The position numbers and the translations under genes were made by a program. Below the pieces are notes generated by a model that made no database searches, was not told the DNA's origin, and saw only the letters and a list, made by a program, of their open reading frames with translations. From CAZXVW01 sp964644025 (GTDB taxonomy: Bacteria; Acidobacteriota; Terriglobia; Bryobacterales; Bryobacteraceae), in contig CAZXVW010000030.1 of the NCBI GenBank assembly GCA_964644025.1, positions 1 to 29,139 on the forward strand: a DNA stretch of 29,139 bases, in the 5' to 3' direction. Positions 21,373 through 28,755 of this stretch are shown one piece after another. The first letter of the stretch is position 1, and each line of letters starts with the position of its first letter.

Positions 21373-22920
21373 TCACTGCGAGGAGGGTTCGGTTGCGGCC
21401 AGCTTGTTGAGACCGTCGAGGAAGGCCTTGGCGCTGGCCTCGATCACGTCGGTGGAAGCGCCCCGGCCCATCACCCGGCGGCCCTCCTCCTCCAGCAGCA
21501 CGGTGACCTCGCCCATGGCCTCGGTGCCGCTGGTCGTGGCCCGAATCTCGTAACGGGCCAGCTTCGCGGAGCTGTTGGTCACCATTCGGATGGCCTTGCA
21601 GAGCGCGTCCACCGGCCCATCGCCGCAAGCGGCTCCCTCTTTGACTTCCTCGCCGACGCGGAGTTTCACGGTGGCCGTGGGGATCGCCGAGGTTCCGCTG
21701 GTCACGTGCAGGTAGTCGAGCCGGTAGATTTCGGGCACCGGATGAAATTCATCGTGGAGAATCGCCATGAGGTCTTCGTCGAAAACTTCCTGCTTCTTAT
21801 CCGCCACGCTGAGGAACCGCTGATAGGTCTGCTCGAGTTCGTCTCCCGAGAGATGGTACCCCATTTTTTCGAGGCGGTCCCGCAGGCCGTGGCGGCCGGT
21901 GCGCGCGGTGAGCACCACCCGGCTTTCGGGAAACCCCACGTCTTCGGGACGCATGATCTCGTAGGTCTGGCGATCCTTCAGGAAACCGTCCACGTGGATA
22001 CCGGAGCTGTGGGCGAAAGCGTTGCCGCCGACCACGGCCTTGTTTGGAGGAACCGTCATCCCCAGCATGCTGGCCACCAGGCGGCTGGTGCGGTAAAACT
22101 CGCGCGTATCAACGCCGGTGTGCAGATCGAAGTAATCGCGCCGGGTGCGGATGGCCATGACCACTTCTTCCAGCGCCGCGTTGCCGGCCCGCTCGCCGAT
22201 GCCGTTGATGGTTCCCTCCACCTGGCGGGCGCCGTTCCGCAGACCGGCAAGCGTGTTGGCCACCGCCAGGCCCAGGTCATTGTGGCAGTGCAGGCTGATG
22301 GTGGCCCGGTCGATGTTCGGCACCTTGGCCCGGATGGCGGCGATCAGCGCCCCGTACTGTTCCGGAACGCTGTAGCCGGTCGTATCGGGGATGTTGACCA
22401 CCCCGGCCCCGGCGTCGATGGCCGCCTCGATCATCTCGAACAGGTAAGCCGGCTCCGCCCGCCCGGCGTCCTCGGCGTAGAATTCGACATCATCGGCGTA
22501 CTGTCTGGCCAGCCGGACGGCATCCACCGCCATTTGCAAGATCCGGGCTTTCTTCTCACCCAGCGTGCGGCCGTACTTTTCATCCCGGAACTTCCCGGCG
22601 ATGTGAATGTCGGAGGCGCCGATGCCGGTGTGGATGCGGGGGCGCGCGGCCTGGGCGAGCGCCTTGCCGCAGGCTTCGATATCCGCCGCCACGGCCCGGG
22701 AGAGCGCGCAGATGACCGGCCCGCGGATCTCGCGGGCGATCAGCCGGACCGCCTCGAGATCTTCGGGCGACGAGGCGGGATAGCCGGCCTCGATCACATC
22801 CACTTTCAGCCGGGCAAGCTGTTGGGCAATGGTCAGTTTTTCCCGGCTCCCCAGCCGCGTCCCCGCCGCCTGTTCTCCGTCTCTCAGCGTGGTGTCGAAG
22901 ATCACTACCTTGTCAGCCAT
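21373..22920 (-). CDS. leuA: 2-isopropylmalate synthase
   Basis: This 515-residue enzyme condenses acetyl-CoA with 2-oxoisovalerate, the first step of leucine synthesis. The ATG at 22920 has AGGAG 7 nt upstream, and MADKVVIFDTTLRDGEQAAG is the canonical N-terminus. The catalytic TIM barrel (1 to about 285) includes the HMG-CoA lyase-like signatures DTTLRDGEQ (9-17), LHCHNDLGLAVANTL and GTINGIGERAGNA. Then comes the linker with GGNAFAHSSGIHVDG. The C-terminal regulatory LeuA domain (about 365-515) should bind leucine for feedback inhibition. Citramalate or homocitrate synthase are related alternatives, but the motif set and length fit LeuA well. No other leucine genes are adjacent. A good promoter lies 104 bp upstream; I see no leader peptide or T-box in the leader. 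Confidence 0.93.
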   Translation of the reverse strand: MADKVVIFDTTLRDGEQAAGTRLGSREKLTIAQQLARLKVDVIEAGYPASSPEDLEAVRLIAREIRGPVICALSRAVAADIEACGKALAQAARPRIHTGIGASDIHIAGKFRDEKYGRTLGEKKARILQMAVDAVRLARQYADDVEFYAEDAGRAEPAYLFEMIEAAIDAGAGVVNIPDTTGYSVPEQYGALIAAIRAKVPNIDRATISLHCHNDLGLAVANTLAGLRNGARQVEGTINGIGERAGNAALEEVVMAIRTRRDYFDLHTGVDTREFYRTSRLVASMLGMTVPPNKAVVGGNAFAHSSGIHVDGFLKDRQTYEIMRPEDVGFPESRVVLTARTGRHGLRDRLEKMGYHLSGDELEQTYQRFLSVADKKQEVFDEDLMAILHDEFHPVPEIYRLDYLHVTSGTSAIPTATVKLRVGEEVKEGAACGDGPVDALCKAIRMVTNSSAKLARYEIRATTSGTEAMGEVTVLLEEEGRRVMGRGASTDVIEASAKAFLDGLNKLAATEPSSQ

Positions 22921-23023
22921 GGCTTGCTCCTGGCGGCGGCGAACAGGACTGCCCCCCGCGGCGCGCTGCCCGCCGTGCCGCCGAACTCGCAGGGAAAGCC
23001 GCCCTTTTTTCGCGCCCTTTAAG

Positions 23024-23052
23024 ACGATACAGCGTGGCAAACTCCAAGTCAA
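23024..23052 (-). promoter_or_regulatory. Candidate sigma-70 promoter for leuA
   Basis: On the minus strand TTGACT (23047-23052; five of six), a 17-bp spacer and TATCGT (23024-23029; four of six). This is the best -35/-10 pair I found in the window. It implies a leader of roughly 95 nt. Confidence 0.52.
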
Positions 23053-23114
23053 AACGAAGACGTCCGATGAGCCACCGCCACCGCCGGTGTCCTGGCTTTC
23101 GACGGCTGATGCAG

Positions 23115-23152
23115 CCGGGCGCCCGCCCGCCAGCCACCCTGTTGGCGCCCGG
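23115..23152. repeat. Perfect 9-bp inverted repeat upstream of the glycosidase-like gene
   Basis: CCGGGCGCC (23115-23123) and GGCGCCCGG (23144-23152) flank a 20-nt spacer. The right arm overlaps a possible -35 (TTGGCG, 23142-23147) that pairs with TATAGA (23166-23171) at 18-bp spacing. It could be an operator or, if transcription starts upstream, a leader hairpin. Confidence 0.38.
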
Positions 23153-23177
23153 GTGCCGCTTAGTGTATAGAGGAACC

Positions 23178-25352
23178 ATGCTCACTCGACGCGAGTTCTT
23201 GCAGGATTCCGCCATCGTCACCGCGACGGCCGGCGCCGTGGGCGCCGTCACCCAGGAGCCGTGGTTCGATAAGCCAATGCGCTGGGGCCAGCTTGTCCTG
23301 GTCGAGGACGATCCGGGCAACGGCAGATACGATCCGCAGTTCTGGATCGATTACTTCCGCCGCACCCACTGCGACGCGGTCAACATCAGCGCCGGCGGCT
23401 GCGTTTGTTACTACCCGACCAAGATCCCCTTCCATCACCGCAGCAACTGGCTCGGCGACCGCGACGCCTTCGGCGAACTGTACCACGCCTGCCGCAAGAT
23501 GGGCCTGGTGGTCGTGGCGCGCACGGACCCGCACTCCGTGCTCCCCGACGCCGCCGAGGCTCACCCGGAGTGGCTCCACATCAACGCCGACGGCAAGCCC
23601 TGGCGCCACTGGGCGACGCCCGGCCGCTGGGTGACCTGCGCCCTGGGGCCGTACAACTTCGAGTTCATGACCGAGGTGCACAAAGAGATCCTGTCGCTTT
23701 ACCCGGTCGACGGGATCTTCTCGAACCGGTGGGCGGGCCACGGAATGTGCTATTGCGAGCACTGCCGCCGCAATTTCTACAACGCCTACAAAATGGAACT
23801 GCCACGAACCGATAACCCGCGGGACCCGGCCCGCCGCGCCTATGTCCTGTGGCGGCAGCAGCGGCTGTTCGAGCTGTGGCGTGTCTGGGATGACGCGATT
23901 CGCCAGCTCAATCCCAATGCCCGCTTCATCGCCAACTCGGGCGGCGGCGCGCTGAGCTCGCTCGACATGAAACGCATCGGCGAGCTCGCCGATACGCTGT
24001 TCGCTGACCGGCAGGCGCGCCGCGGCGTGACGCCGCCCTGGGCCGCCGGCAAGAACGCCAAGGAGTACCGGGCCACGCTCGGGCGCAAGGCCATCGCCGG
24101 CATCACCAGCGTCGGCGTCGAGGAGCGTTACCGCTGGAAGGATTCGGTGCAGAACGGGGACGAGATTCACGTCTGGATGGCCGACGGAGTCGCCCACGGA
24201 CTGCGGCCGTGGTTCATCAAGTTCTCCGGCGCCATCCACGACCACCGGTGGCTCAAGCCGGTCCAGGAGTTCTTCGAGTGGCATTACGGCGCGGAGAAAT
24301 ACTTGCGAAACGAGGCGCCCCTGGTCCGCGTGGCCATGGTCTACTCGCAGCAATCGGCGTGGTTTTACGGGGGGCCGCAGGCGCGCTCGAAGATCGAGGA
24401 CCATACCCTCGGCTTCTACCAGGCGCTCGTCGAGGCACGCATCCCCTTCGAGATGGTCCACGATCACCTGCTGGACGCCGCCCACATCGGCCGGTTCAAG
24501 ACGCTGATCCTGCCGAACATCGCCGCGCTGTCGGATGAGCAATGCGACCAGCTCCGCGCTTACGTGAGAGGGGGAGGCAGCATCGTAGCCACCTTTGAGA
24601 CTTCCCTTTACGACGAATGGGGCGAGCAACGGAAAAACTTCGGCCTGGCGGACCTGTTTGGCGCGCGCTTCACCGGCCGTGTCACGCGCCGGATGCAGAA
24701 CTCGTACCTGACCGTCCGCAAGGACCCGGCCACCGGCAAACCCCACCCGATCCTGCGCGGCCTGGAGGACGCCGAGCGGATCATCAACGGCGTGCAGCGA
24801 GTCGACGTCACCCCCACCGCGCCAATGCCGAATCCGCCGCTGACGCTGGTGCCTTCCTATCCGGATCTGCCCATGGAGGAAGTCTACCCGCGCCAGTTGA
24901 CCACTGACATTCCCGAAGTTTACCTGCGCGAGTCCGGGGGCGGCCGCGTCGTCTACTTCCCCTGGGATATTGACCGGACGTTCTGGGAGGTGCTCTCAGC
25001 CGACCACGGAAAGCTGCTGGCGAACGCTGTCGATTGGGCCGCCGACGAACCCCGCCCGGTGGTAGTGACCGGACCCGGCATGGTGGACGTCGCCGTCTGG
25101 CGCCAGAAGGATTCGATGACCGTTCACCTGGTGAATCTGACCAACCCGATGATGATGAAGCCGCCCTACCGGGAAGTGATTCCGCTGGCGGGCCAGAGCC
25201 TCAGCGTGCGCCTGCCCGAGGGGAGGAGGGCGCGGAAGGTTCAGTTCCTGGTGAGCAAGCGGCCGGCGCGGGCGCGCGTCTCCGGCGGCGTGGTGTCGGT
25301 GGCCGTCCCGCCCATTGGCATCCACGAAGTGGTCGCCATCGACCTGTCCTAA
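23178..25352 (+). CDS. Tat-exported glycoside-hydrolase-like protein (GHL6 / beta-galactosidase-trimerisation type)
   Basis: The protein has 724 residues from the ATG at 23178. AGAGGA lies just upstream and the ATG begins the Tat signal LTRREFLQDSAIVTATAG; a longer frame to 23034 has no support. The N-terminal TIM barrel (about 35-400) carries WIDYFRRTHCDAVNIS, then LYPVDGIFSNRW and the Cys cluster GMCYCEHCRRNF (about 189-200), typical of the hypothetical glycosyl hydrolase 6 and fucosidase-like group. Residues about 400-530 (VRVAMVYSQQSAWFYGG, FEMVHDHLLDAAHIGRFKTL, LRAYVRGGGSIVATFETSLY) resemble the glutamine-amidotransferase-like trimerisation domain of GH42 enzymes. A beta-sandwich tail follows. 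Catalytic residues cannot be assigned with confidence. It probably attacks a fucosylated or galactosylated glycan after desulfation; this role is inference. It is divergent from leuA. Confidence 0.8.
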   Translation: MLTRREFLQDSAIVTATAGAVGAVTQEPWFDKPMRWGQLVLVEDDPGNGRYDPQFWIDYFRRTHCDAVNISAGGCVCYYPTKIPFHHRSNWLGDRDAFGELYHACRKMGLVVVARTDPHSVLPDAAEAHPEWLHINADGKPWRHWATPGRWVTCALGPYNFEFMTEVHKEILSLYPVDGIFSNRWAGHGMCYCEHCRRNFYNAYKMELPRTDNPRDPARRAYVLWRQQRLFELWRVWDDAIRQLNPNARFIANSGGGALSSLDMKRIGELADTLFADRQARRGVTPPWAAGKNAKEYRATLGRKAIAGITSVGVEERYRWKDSVQNGDEIHVWMADGVAHGLRPWFIKFSGAIHDHRWLKPVQEFFEWHYGAEKYLRNEAPLVRVAMVYSQQSAWFYGGPQARSKIEDHTLGFYQALVEARIPFEMVHDHLLDAAHIGRFKTLILPNIAALSDEQCDQLRAYVRGGGSIVATFETSLYDEWGEQRKNFGLADLFGARFTGRVTRRMQNSYLTVRKDPATGKPHPILRGLEDAERIINGVQRVDVTPTAPMPNPPLTLVPSYPDLPMEEVYPRQLTTDIPEVYLRESGGGRVVYFPWDIDRTFWEVLSADHGKLLANAVDWAADEPRPVVVTGPGMVDVAVWRQKDSMTVHLVNLTNPMMMKPPYREVIPLAGQSLSVRLPEGRRARKVQFLVSKRPARARVSGGVVSVAVPPIGIHEVVAIDLS

Positions 25353-25455
25353 GAAACCCGATGGCCGCCTGCCCGCTGTTGCCTCCTTCGCCCGGACCTC
25401 ACCCGGCGTTGCCCCTCCACTCCCGCCGGAGTTCTGCTAAAACTGGTAAAAGAAC

Positions 25456-26706
25456 ATGCAAGACACGCTGGGGATTTTGCTGGCGGGAGGCGTCGGTGAG
25501 CGCCTGTATCCGCTGACCCGGCAGCTCGCCAAGCCCGCCGTGCCATTCGGCGGCTCCTACCGGATCATCGACTTCACGCTGTCGAACTGTATCAACTCCA
25601 ACGTCCGCCGCGTTTTCGTGCTCACCCAGTACAAGGCCCTCGAGCTGACCCGGCACATCCGCGAGGGATGGCATATCCTGTCCAGCGAACTCGGCGAGTT
25701 CATCGAAGTCATCCCCCCGATGAAGCGCATCCACCAGGACTGGTATCGCGGTACTGCCGATGCCGTCTACCAGAACATGGAGAGCATCGTTGTTGAGCAT
25801 CCGCAACACGTGCTCATTCTTTCCGGCGATCACATCTACAAGATGAATTACGGCGAGGTGCTGGACTGCCACCGCCAGCACGATGCCGACGTGACGCTGG
25901 CCACGATTCAGATGGACCCTGGTGAAGCGCACCATTTCGGCGTGGTCGAGATGGAAGAGGACGGCCGCGTCGTCGGCTTCGAAGAAAAACCCACGCACGG
26001 ACACCCGAAACGCTCTGTCTTTAATCCGGACGCGGTGAGCGTCTCGATGGGCATCTACCTGTTTCACACGCCAGTCCTTCTCCGGGCGTTGGTCGAAGAC
26101 GCCGCCGATGAGACCTCCTCGCACGACTTCGGCCGGGACGTGCTGCCGCGCCTGGTGGGCCAGGCGCGCGTTTATGCTTACGATTTCCACGACCTGAACG
26201 CCAAGTCCGCCAAGTACTGGCGCGACGTGGGCACCCTCGACGCCTACTACGAGGCGAACATGGACCTGGTGCGGGTGACGCCGGAATTCAATCTCTACGA
26301 CCGGAACTGGCCCGTGCGCACGCGCCCGTTGCAAAGCCCCCCGGCCAAGTTCGTCTTCGCCCAAGAAGGCCGGCGCATGGGAGTGGGGATCGATTCGATC
26401 ATCTCCTCCGGCTGCATCGTCTCCGGCGGGCGGGTGATGCGCTGCGTTCTTTCTCCCGGCGTCCGCGTGAACAGCTACTGTGACATCCAGGACTCCATCA
26501 TCCTCAACAACGCCCAGATCGGCCGTTACAGCCGGATCCGGCGAGCGATCATCGATGCCAACGCCGTGATCCCGGATTCCAGCGTCATCGGCTACAACCT
26601 GGACGAAGACCGCGCCAGGGGTTACACGGTAACCGATAGCGGCATCGTTGTGGTGCCGGTGGAGAAGGACTTCTACACCGCCACCGGTGCCCGCCTGAGC
26701 GCGTAA
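25456..26706 (+). CDS. glgC: Glucose-1-phosphate adenylyltransferase
   Basis: This 416-residue enzyme makes ADP-glucose from glucose 1-phosphate and ATP for glycogen synthesis. The nucleotidyltransferase domain (1 to about 270) opens with ILLAGGVGERLYPLTRQLAK and PAVPFGGSYRIIDF. YRGTADAVYQN, SGDHIYKMNY (the metal-binding Asp) and GFEEKP follow. The C-terminal part (about 285-416) is the left-handed beta helix (SSGCIVSGGRVMRCVLSPGV, YSRIRRAIIDANAVIP) that carries allosteric sites. Length is normal. There is only a weak AAAAGAA ahead of the ATG. No glgA, glgB or glgX is adjacent. It converges on the small exported protein gene, 25 bp apart. Confidence 0.96.
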   Translation: MQDTLGILLAGGVGERLYPLTRQLAKPAVPFGGSYRIIDFTLSNCINSNVRRVFVLTQYKALELTRHIREGWHILSSELGEFIEVIPPMKRIHQDWYRGTADAVYQNMESIVVEHPQHVLILSGDHIYKMNYGEVLDCHRQHDADVTLATIQMDPGEAHHFGVVEMEEDGRVVGFEEKPTHGHPKRSVFNPDAVSVSMGIYLFHTPVLLRALVEDAADETSSHDFGRDVLPRLVGQARVYAYDFHDLNAKSAKYWRDVGTLDAYYEANMDLVRVTPEFNLYDRNWPVRTRPLQSPPAKFVFAQEGRRMGVGIDSIISSGCIVSGGRVMRCVLSPGVRVNSYCDIQDSIILNNAQIGRYSRIRRAIIDANAVIPDSSVIGYNLDEDRARGYTVTDSGIVVVPVEKDFYTATGARLSA

Positions 26707-26731
26707 GTCCTCATCCTTCCGCGGCGAGGAA

Positions 26732-27094
26732 TCATTTCGCTCGCTTCGCTGTCCAGGTTCCGCTGGCCATCCCGCCGTAGTCGGCCTCTCCCTTCATCGT
26801 GCCGTCGCTCTGGATCGTGCCGGTGAAGCGAACCGCGAACTGTTGCCCGTTGTACTCGCCGGTGAATTCAAATTCGATCCGGTTTCCCTTCACCGTTCCC
26901 TTCACATCCGCCTGGCTGAGCGCTCCGGAGTAAGTTCCCGTGAGGCTCTCGCCTTTCTGCTGGAAGGTGAAGACCGGGGTTCCGTTGCCGAAATCCAGGT
27001 TCACGGTGAAATTCCACTTGCCGCTGACATCCGCCGCCAGAAGCGTCGCGGACACGGCCGCCGCCAGGAGCAATATCAGAAATAGCCGTCTCAT
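26732..27094 (-). CDS. Small exported beta-rich protein of unknown function
   Basis: The protein has 120 residues from the ATG at 27094; a GTG six codons earlier (27112) is the alternative. The signal peptide is MRRLFLILLLAAAVSATLLA, then ADVSGKW. The mature part is a series of short strands with Gly turns: GKWNFTVNLDFG, PVFTFQQKGESLTGTYSG, DVKGTVKGNRIEFEFTGEY, FAVRFTGTIQSDGTMKGEAD and GTWTAKR. This is a lipocalin-like or small beta-barrel pattern that I associate with acidobacterial genomes, though I cannot name a characterised member. It has no Cys and no catalytic motif. It is divergent from a sulfatase with 56 bp between starts, and no Shine-Dalgarno is seen on either side. Confidence 0.75.
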   Translation of the reverse strand: MRRLFLILLLAAAVSATLLAADVSGKWNFTVNLDFGNGTPVFTFQQKGESLTGTYSGALSQADVKGTVKGNRIEFEFTGEYNGQQFAVRFTGTIQSDGTMKGEADYGGMASGTWTAKRAK

Positions 27095-27142
27095 AACAGA
27101 TGAGCGTATCACGGGTGCGGGCCGGCGCCGGCAATAGCCGCA

Positions 27143-27148
27143 TATACT
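27143..27148 (+). promoter_or_regulatory. Candidate -10 box abutting the sulfatase start
   Basis: TATACT matches the -10 consensus at five of six and ends 2 nt before an ATG (27151) and 8 nt before a second in-frame ATG (27157). With normal spacing transcription would start at about 27155, giving a leaderless mRNA that uses the second ATG. No -35 match is seen. Confidence 0.3.
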
Positions 27149-27150
27149 AC

Positions 27151-28605
27151 ATGGATATGAATCGACGGACTTTCATCCAGACCACTGCCGGGGCCGGCCT
27201 GTTCGCAGCGGGCTGCCGCCGCGCCAGGCGGGACCGGCGGCCCAACGTGCTGTTCATTCTCACCGACGATCAGCGCTGGGACTGCCTGAGCGTTGCCGGC
27301 CACCCGTTCCTGAAAACGCCGAACCTGGACCGGATCGCCAACGAGGGCGCGCGCTTCCGGAACGCCTTCGTCACCACGTCGCTGTGTTCGCCCAGCCGCG
27401 CCAGTTTCTTAAGCGGCCGCTACGCCCACTCCCACGGCGTCCTGAACAACTTTACCGACTACCCCGTTGAGCTGCCCAGCTTTCCCCGCGCCCTCCACGC
27501 CGCTGGCTACGAGACCGCCTACATCGGCAAGTGGCACATGGGTGAGGGAAGCGATGAGAAGCGGCCCGGTTTCGATTACTGGATCTCGCACAAGGGCCAG
27601 GGCAAGTACTGGGACACCACTTTCAACGTCAACGGCAAGCGCCAGGTCGTGAAAGGCTACTACACCCACGTGGTCACCGATTTCGCCACCCGCTGGCTCA
27701 AGCAACCGCGCGAGAGGCCGTTCCTGCTCTGCCTCGGTCACAAGGCCCCGCACGGGGTCTGGATTCCGGAGCCGAAATACGAACACGTCTACGACAATCT
27801 CAGGGTCAGCAAGCCGGAAACCGCCAACGACACCGGCCCGGACAAGCCCAGCTTCATTCGCGAGCGCATCGGAACCTGGCACGGCATCAACGGCAACCTG
27901 TACGGGCTCAACGATTTCGACAAGTTCATCAAGTACTACCACGCCACCATCCTCTCGGTGGACGATTCCATCGGCGAAATCTACCAGGCGCTGCGCGCCA
28001 CCGGGGAGCTGGACAACACGCTCCTCATCTTCGCCGGCGACAACGGCTTCCTCCTCGGCGAACACGCCTCCATCGACAAGCGCACCATGTGGGAGGAGAG
28101 CATTCGCATCCCGCTGCTGGTACGCTACCCGGAGCTGATCCGCGAGCCCCGGGTGATCGACGAAATGGCGCTCAACATCGATGTCGCCCCCAGCGTGGTG
28201 GACATTTGCGGCGCCCCTCCGCTGCCGGGCGCGCAAGGGATGTCCTTCAAACCCCTGCTGGAGGGCAAGCCGGCGCGCTGGCGCCATTCCTGGATGTACG
28301 AATACAACTTCGAGAAGGAATTCCCCTACACGCCGAACGTGCGCGGCGTGCGCACCGGCGACTGGAAATACATCCACTACCCCAACGGCGACGCCCAGCC
28401 CGACAAGTACCTGGCCGAGCTGTACCACGTCAAGGAAGACCCGCTGGAGAAGACCAATTTGATTCACGACCCTGCTGCCCAGGACAAGCTGGCCGAGCTC
28501 AAAAAGGAACTCCGCCGCCTCCAGGAGGCCACCGGCGGCTGGCCGGACCACATGCCGGTGAACCCGCAATTGCGCATGGAACTGCCCGAGGAATCGATCC
28601 GGTGA
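27151..28605 (+). CDS. Exported sulfatase (S1 family)
   Basis: The protein has 484 residues from the ATG at 27151, or 482 from the in-frame ATG at 27157, which a leaderless transcript would use. The Tat-type signal is MNRRTFIQTTAGAGLFAAGC; the final Cys22 could be a lipidation site. The active site has D39-D40 (LTDDQRWD), CSPSR with formylglycine Cys79, GKWHMGEG (Lys127, His129), GHKAPHGVW, FAGDNGFLLGEHASIDKR, and the usual C-terminal YHVKEDPLEKTNL segment. All catalytic positions look intact. It is closest in pattern to the sulfatases at 7386 and 11678. A hairpin terminator follows the stop at once, and another sulfatase starts 150 bp later on the same strand with its own promoter. The substrate is unknown. 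Confidence 0.93.
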   Translation: MDMNRRTFIQTTAGAGLFAAGCRRARRDRRPNVLFILTDDQRWDCLSVAGHPFLKTPNLDRIANEGARFRNAFVTTSLCSPSRASFLSGRYAHSHGVLNNFTDYPVELPSFPRALHAAGYETAYIGKWHMGEGSDEKRPGFDYWISHKGQGKYWDTTFNVNGKRQVVKGYYTHVVTDFATRWLKQPRERPFLLCLGHKAPHGVWIPEPKYEHVYDNLRVSKPETANDTGPDKPSFIRERIGTWHGINGNLYGLNDFDKFIKYYHATILSVDDSIGEIYQALRATGELDNTLLIFAGDNGFLLGEHASIDKRTMWEESIRIPLLVRYPELIREPRVIDEMALNIDVAPSVVDICGAPPLPGAQGMSFKPLLEGKPARWRHSWMYEYNFEKEFPYTPNVRGVRTGDWKYIHYPNGDAQPDKYLAELYHVKEDPLEKTNLIHDPAAQDKLAELKKELRRLQEATGGWPDHMPVNPQLRMELPEESIR

Positions 28606-28625
28606 GCTTGCCGGCCCCGGCAAGC
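28606..28625 (+). terminator. Hairpin terminator after the sulfatase
   Basis: GCTTGCCGG (28606-28614) and CCGGCAAGC (28617-28625) are perfect inverted arms, forming realistically an 8-bp stem with a 4-nt loop. It begins directly after the TGA and is followed by a partly T-rich CGTTCTTG. It is the most terminator-like structure in the window. Confidence 0.5.
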
Positions 28626-28725
28626 CGTTCTTGCTGCGCTTCAGACGCCACCGGTGACGGCGCTCCGCCCTGAAGATGACAGCCGGAATGCGGGACCAAA
28701 CCACGAATGCGCCAGTCCGCTCGCG

Positions 28726-28738
28726 GACATACAATGTC
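28726..28738 (+). promoter_or_regulatory. -10 box embedded in a palindrome upstream of the last sulfatase
   Basis: TACAAT (28730-28735; five of six to consensus) lies inside GACAT-ACA-ATGTC, perfect 5-bp arms. A transcription start near 28742 would leave a 14-nt leader containing GGAG. A regulator binding here would block RNA polymerase directly. No good -35 is visible. Confidence 0.38.
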
Positions 28739-28755
28739 TCTTTCGGAGTATTCTC

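Noticed and set aside
21328..23022. Open frame of over 560 codons on the plus strand
   Set aside because: Antisense to leuA, which is unmistakable on the minus strand.
23160..24746. Open frame of over 520 codons on the minus strand
   Set aside because: Antisense to the Tat-exported glycosidase-like protein.
26708..26730. TCCTC/GAGGA hairpin between glgC and the small exported protein
   Set aside because: The 5-bp stem with a 13-nt loop and no T-run is too weak to call a terminator.
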